DNA from: Scheffersomyces stipitis CBS 6054
Taxonomy: Eukaryota; Ascomycota; Pichiomycetes; Serinales; Debaryomycetaceae
Length of the DNA: 64,000 bases
Assembly: GCF_000209165.1 (NCBI RefSeq)
Contig: NC_009045.1
Coordinates: forward strand, 186,001 to 250,000
Reading direction: 5' to 3'
Numbering within the stretch: position 1 is the first letter of the stretch; the number at the start of each line of letters is the position of its first letter. Made by a program: the position numbers and the translations under genes. The notes under the pieces were generated by a model. It was not told the origin of the DNA and ran no database searches. It saw only the letters and a program-made list of their open reading frames with translations. Of the stretch, positions 62,211 through 64,000 are shown piece by piece.

Positions 62211-64000
62211 CTATAACTTGGAGTCTCCACTGATAATTGTAGCCCAGGCCTCTTCCGTCAACTCTTCGTAGTTGTCGCCATTTAACCAGTAAATGAGTTC
62301 CGTGCCAGACTCACCCTTGGGCAACTTCTGGTTCTTAAATTGGTTCTTAGGAACCTTGTGGTTGTGAGAAGCCTCTATTCCACTGATCTTGATGAACTGT
62401 GGAATGGCGTACTTGGGCAACGTGTGGATTACATGATTGTAAATCTTTTTCAAGGCTTCGGCGTGCTTGGATTCGTCAGCAAACTCGTCAAGAGGCTCCA
62501 ACACAGCAAAACAAGCTCTACCTTCGTGGTTAGGGACTCTGACACCGACGACGACACTCTGCTTGATGGTCTTGGATCCCATCAACTCGTTTTCAACCTC
62601 AGTTGCAGAGACGTTTTCCGATTTCCAACGGAATGTATCTCCCAAACGGTCTACGAAGTACAACATGCTGTCCTCGTCCCACTTCAACAAGTCTCCGCTT
62701 CTGAACCAGGCGTCGCCCTTCTTGAATACGTCTCTGAGGATCTTCTTTGATGTGGCACCTTTGTTACCGTAATAGCCCTGGAACGAAGCCTTGGTGTCCT
62801 GCGGGTTCTGGATCTTCATCAACAACTCACCTGGCTGGTTGATCCCAACCACTTCACAGAATCCAGTTTTCGGGTTTCTGTAGACCTCCTCTTCGTCATC
62901 AGGTTCCATTTTGATCAACGTCTGCTGGGTGCTCAAGAGTGCACTGGCAATAGTTCCAAATTTACGGCAGGCACCAACTCCATACTCACCGTATTGCATG
63001 TTGGTAGTAGCAATGGGCGACTCAGTGGAGGCGTAGAACTCACCCACAGCTTCCACATGGAACCGTTTCTTGAACTCCTGCCAGATGTCACGACGCAAAC
63101 CGTTACCGTATGCAACTCTTACATTGTGTCTATCCTGATCAGGGTGTGGTTTAGCGTGCAACAAATAACGACACACTTCACCCACGTACTGGATATGCGT
63201 GGCTCCGACCAAACGAGCCTGCGTCCAGAACGAAGTTGCTGAGAACTTCTGGGAGATGGAAACCGTAGCACCAACCAAAAGTGTGGGACACACTCCCAAC
63301 ATAGCAGCAGTCGAGTGGTATAATGGCATCGCCGTCAAGACGTTGGACAGATCTTTGATCTTGACAATGTGCCCAAACATCACACCAGCCAAAAAAGCTT
63401 TCCTCCACGACATGATCCCGGCCTTGGGTAAACCGGTGGTACCGGAGGTGTAGATCAAGGCACAACAGTCGTAGTCCTGGTGTTGTGGGTTTCTGGTGTT
63501 GTCAGGAGCTCTGTACTTGGGTGTGGAAGGGTCTGTCAAGACCTTCAACAACTCCGGTTCGTTCATGTAGTGTAGCTTACAAGTTGGCGCATCCTGCTTG
63601 ATGAGTTCCTCGGTGTCTCTAATAGGACCCGCACAGTCGGGGTCAATGAAGACCTGCGAGACATTGGCGATCTTCAAACAGTGTACCAATGGCTTGTCCT
63701 TCGTGTTGAAGTTCAAGAACGCAGGCGTGGCACCGATGTTCCACAACGCGAACCAGAGGAAGATAAACAATGGCTTGTTCATACAGTCAACACCGATGGT
63801 GTCTTGAGCGGTGACCCCATAGTCGTACTTCAAGATGTGCGAAAACCTCAAGATGATGTTGTACAACTCCTTGTAGGTGTAGGTTTCTGTGGTGAACTGG
63901 TCGTCATAAATTTTAAAGCCTTCTGAGTCAAGCTTGATTGGCGGAGGGTTGGCCTTGGGCCTGGGGAAGGCAATTGCCGTGTTGTTTGGCTTGGACAAGG
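62211..64000 (-). CDS. FAT1: Very-long-chain acyl-CoA synthetase / fatty acid transporter (partial, N-terminus beyond window)
   Basis: Activates very-long-chain fatty acids to CoA esters and aids fatty acid import. The frame runs off the right edge, leaving about 596 residues of the expected ~650-670; the missing part is the N-terminal membrane segment. The AMP-binding signature CALIYTSGTTGLPKAGIMSW is at about residue 180 of the visible part. Further on are FYASTESP, then the adenylate-binding FRSGDLLKWDEDSMLYFVDR and RLGDTFRWKSENVSATEVE, the VLACS/FATP motif. The protein ends in Ser-Lys-Leu, a canonical peroxisomal PTS1 signal, followed by TAG. Codon use is biased. Confidence 0.93.
   Translation of the reverse strand, partial: LSKPNNTAIAFPRPKANPPPIKLDSEGFKIYDDQFTTETYTYKELYNIILRFSHILKYDYGVTAQDTIGVDCMNKPLFIFLWFALWNIGATPAFLNFNTKDKPLVHCLKIANVSQVFIDPDCAGPIRDTEELIKQDAPTCKLHYMNEPELLKVLTDPSTPKYRAPDNTRNPQHQDYDCCALIYTSGTTGLPKAGIMSWRKAFLAGVMFGHIVKIKDLSNVLTAMPLYHSTAAMLGVCPTLLVGATVSISQKFSATSFWTQARLVGATHIQYVGEVCRYLLHAKPHPDQDRHNVRVAYGNGLRRDIWQEFKKRFHVEAVGEFYASTESPIATTNMQYGEYGVGACRKFGTIASALLSTQQTLIKMEPDDEEEVYRNPKTGFCEVVGINQPGELLMKIQNPQDTKASFQGYYGNKGATSKKILRDVFKKGDAWFRSGDLLKWDEDSMLYFVDRLGDTFRWKSENVSATEVENELMGSKTIKQSVVVGVRVPNHEGRACFAVLEPLDEFADESKHAEALKKIYNHVIHTLPKYAIPQFIKISGIEASHNHKVPKNQFKNQKLPKGESGTELIYWLNGDNYEELTEEAWATIISGDSKL

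Overview
The window is nuclear DNA of a budding yeast of the CTG (CUG-Ser1) clade. Gene content and base composition suggest Scheffersomyces (Pichia) stipitis or a close relative; the species is inference. Almost every gene is an intron-poor orthologue of a Saccharomyces/Candida gene. CTG codons also fall where the family needs serine: the clearest is codon 227 of the kinase at 7467-9191, which sits in the DxWSxG motif. About 24 protein genes are supported, one of them spliced, and the gene at each edge is cut by the window. I found no rRNA, tRNA, CRISPR array or intact transposon.

Left part (1-35.6 kb), mostly housekeeping: a DEAH-box helicase (DHR2, partial), mitochondrial tyrosyl-tRNA synthetase (MSY1), a thiol (glutathione) peroxidase, a Ksp1/Vhs1/Sks1-type kinase, ILV5, ribosomal protein eS1 (RPS1), a GRAM/StART-like sterol-transfer protein, an unnamed probable mitochondrial protein, an Aip5-like polarity protein, MIX17, a second unnamed mitochondrial membrane protein, a Csi2/Prm5-like membrane protein, TOP1, a CAN1-type basic amino acid permease and the cell-wall protein SUN41.

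Middle part (35.6-50.6 kb) is unusual. Two gene-poor AT-rich stretches (about 6.4 and 4.1 kb) lie upstream of two paralogous regulators (41985-43064 and 48010-50634) that share an atypical three-module Cys/His domain; FMP52 lies between them. Long upstream regions in front of a regulator pair suggest heavily regulated transcription factors, but no function can be read from sequence alone.

Right part (50.6-64 kb): a Ctr-type copper transporter with Mac1-like promoter sites, exocyst SEC8, MMS4/EME1 with an 88-nt intron, FES1 with a perfect heat-shock element, PGK1, and FAT1 (partial) ending in the peroxisomal signal SKL.

The strongest unexplained structure is a perfect 15-bp stem with a 13-nt loop that spans the stop codon of the Aip5-like gene (18820-18862). 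The best candidate for something undescribed is the paralogous zinc-module pair with its long upstream regions.
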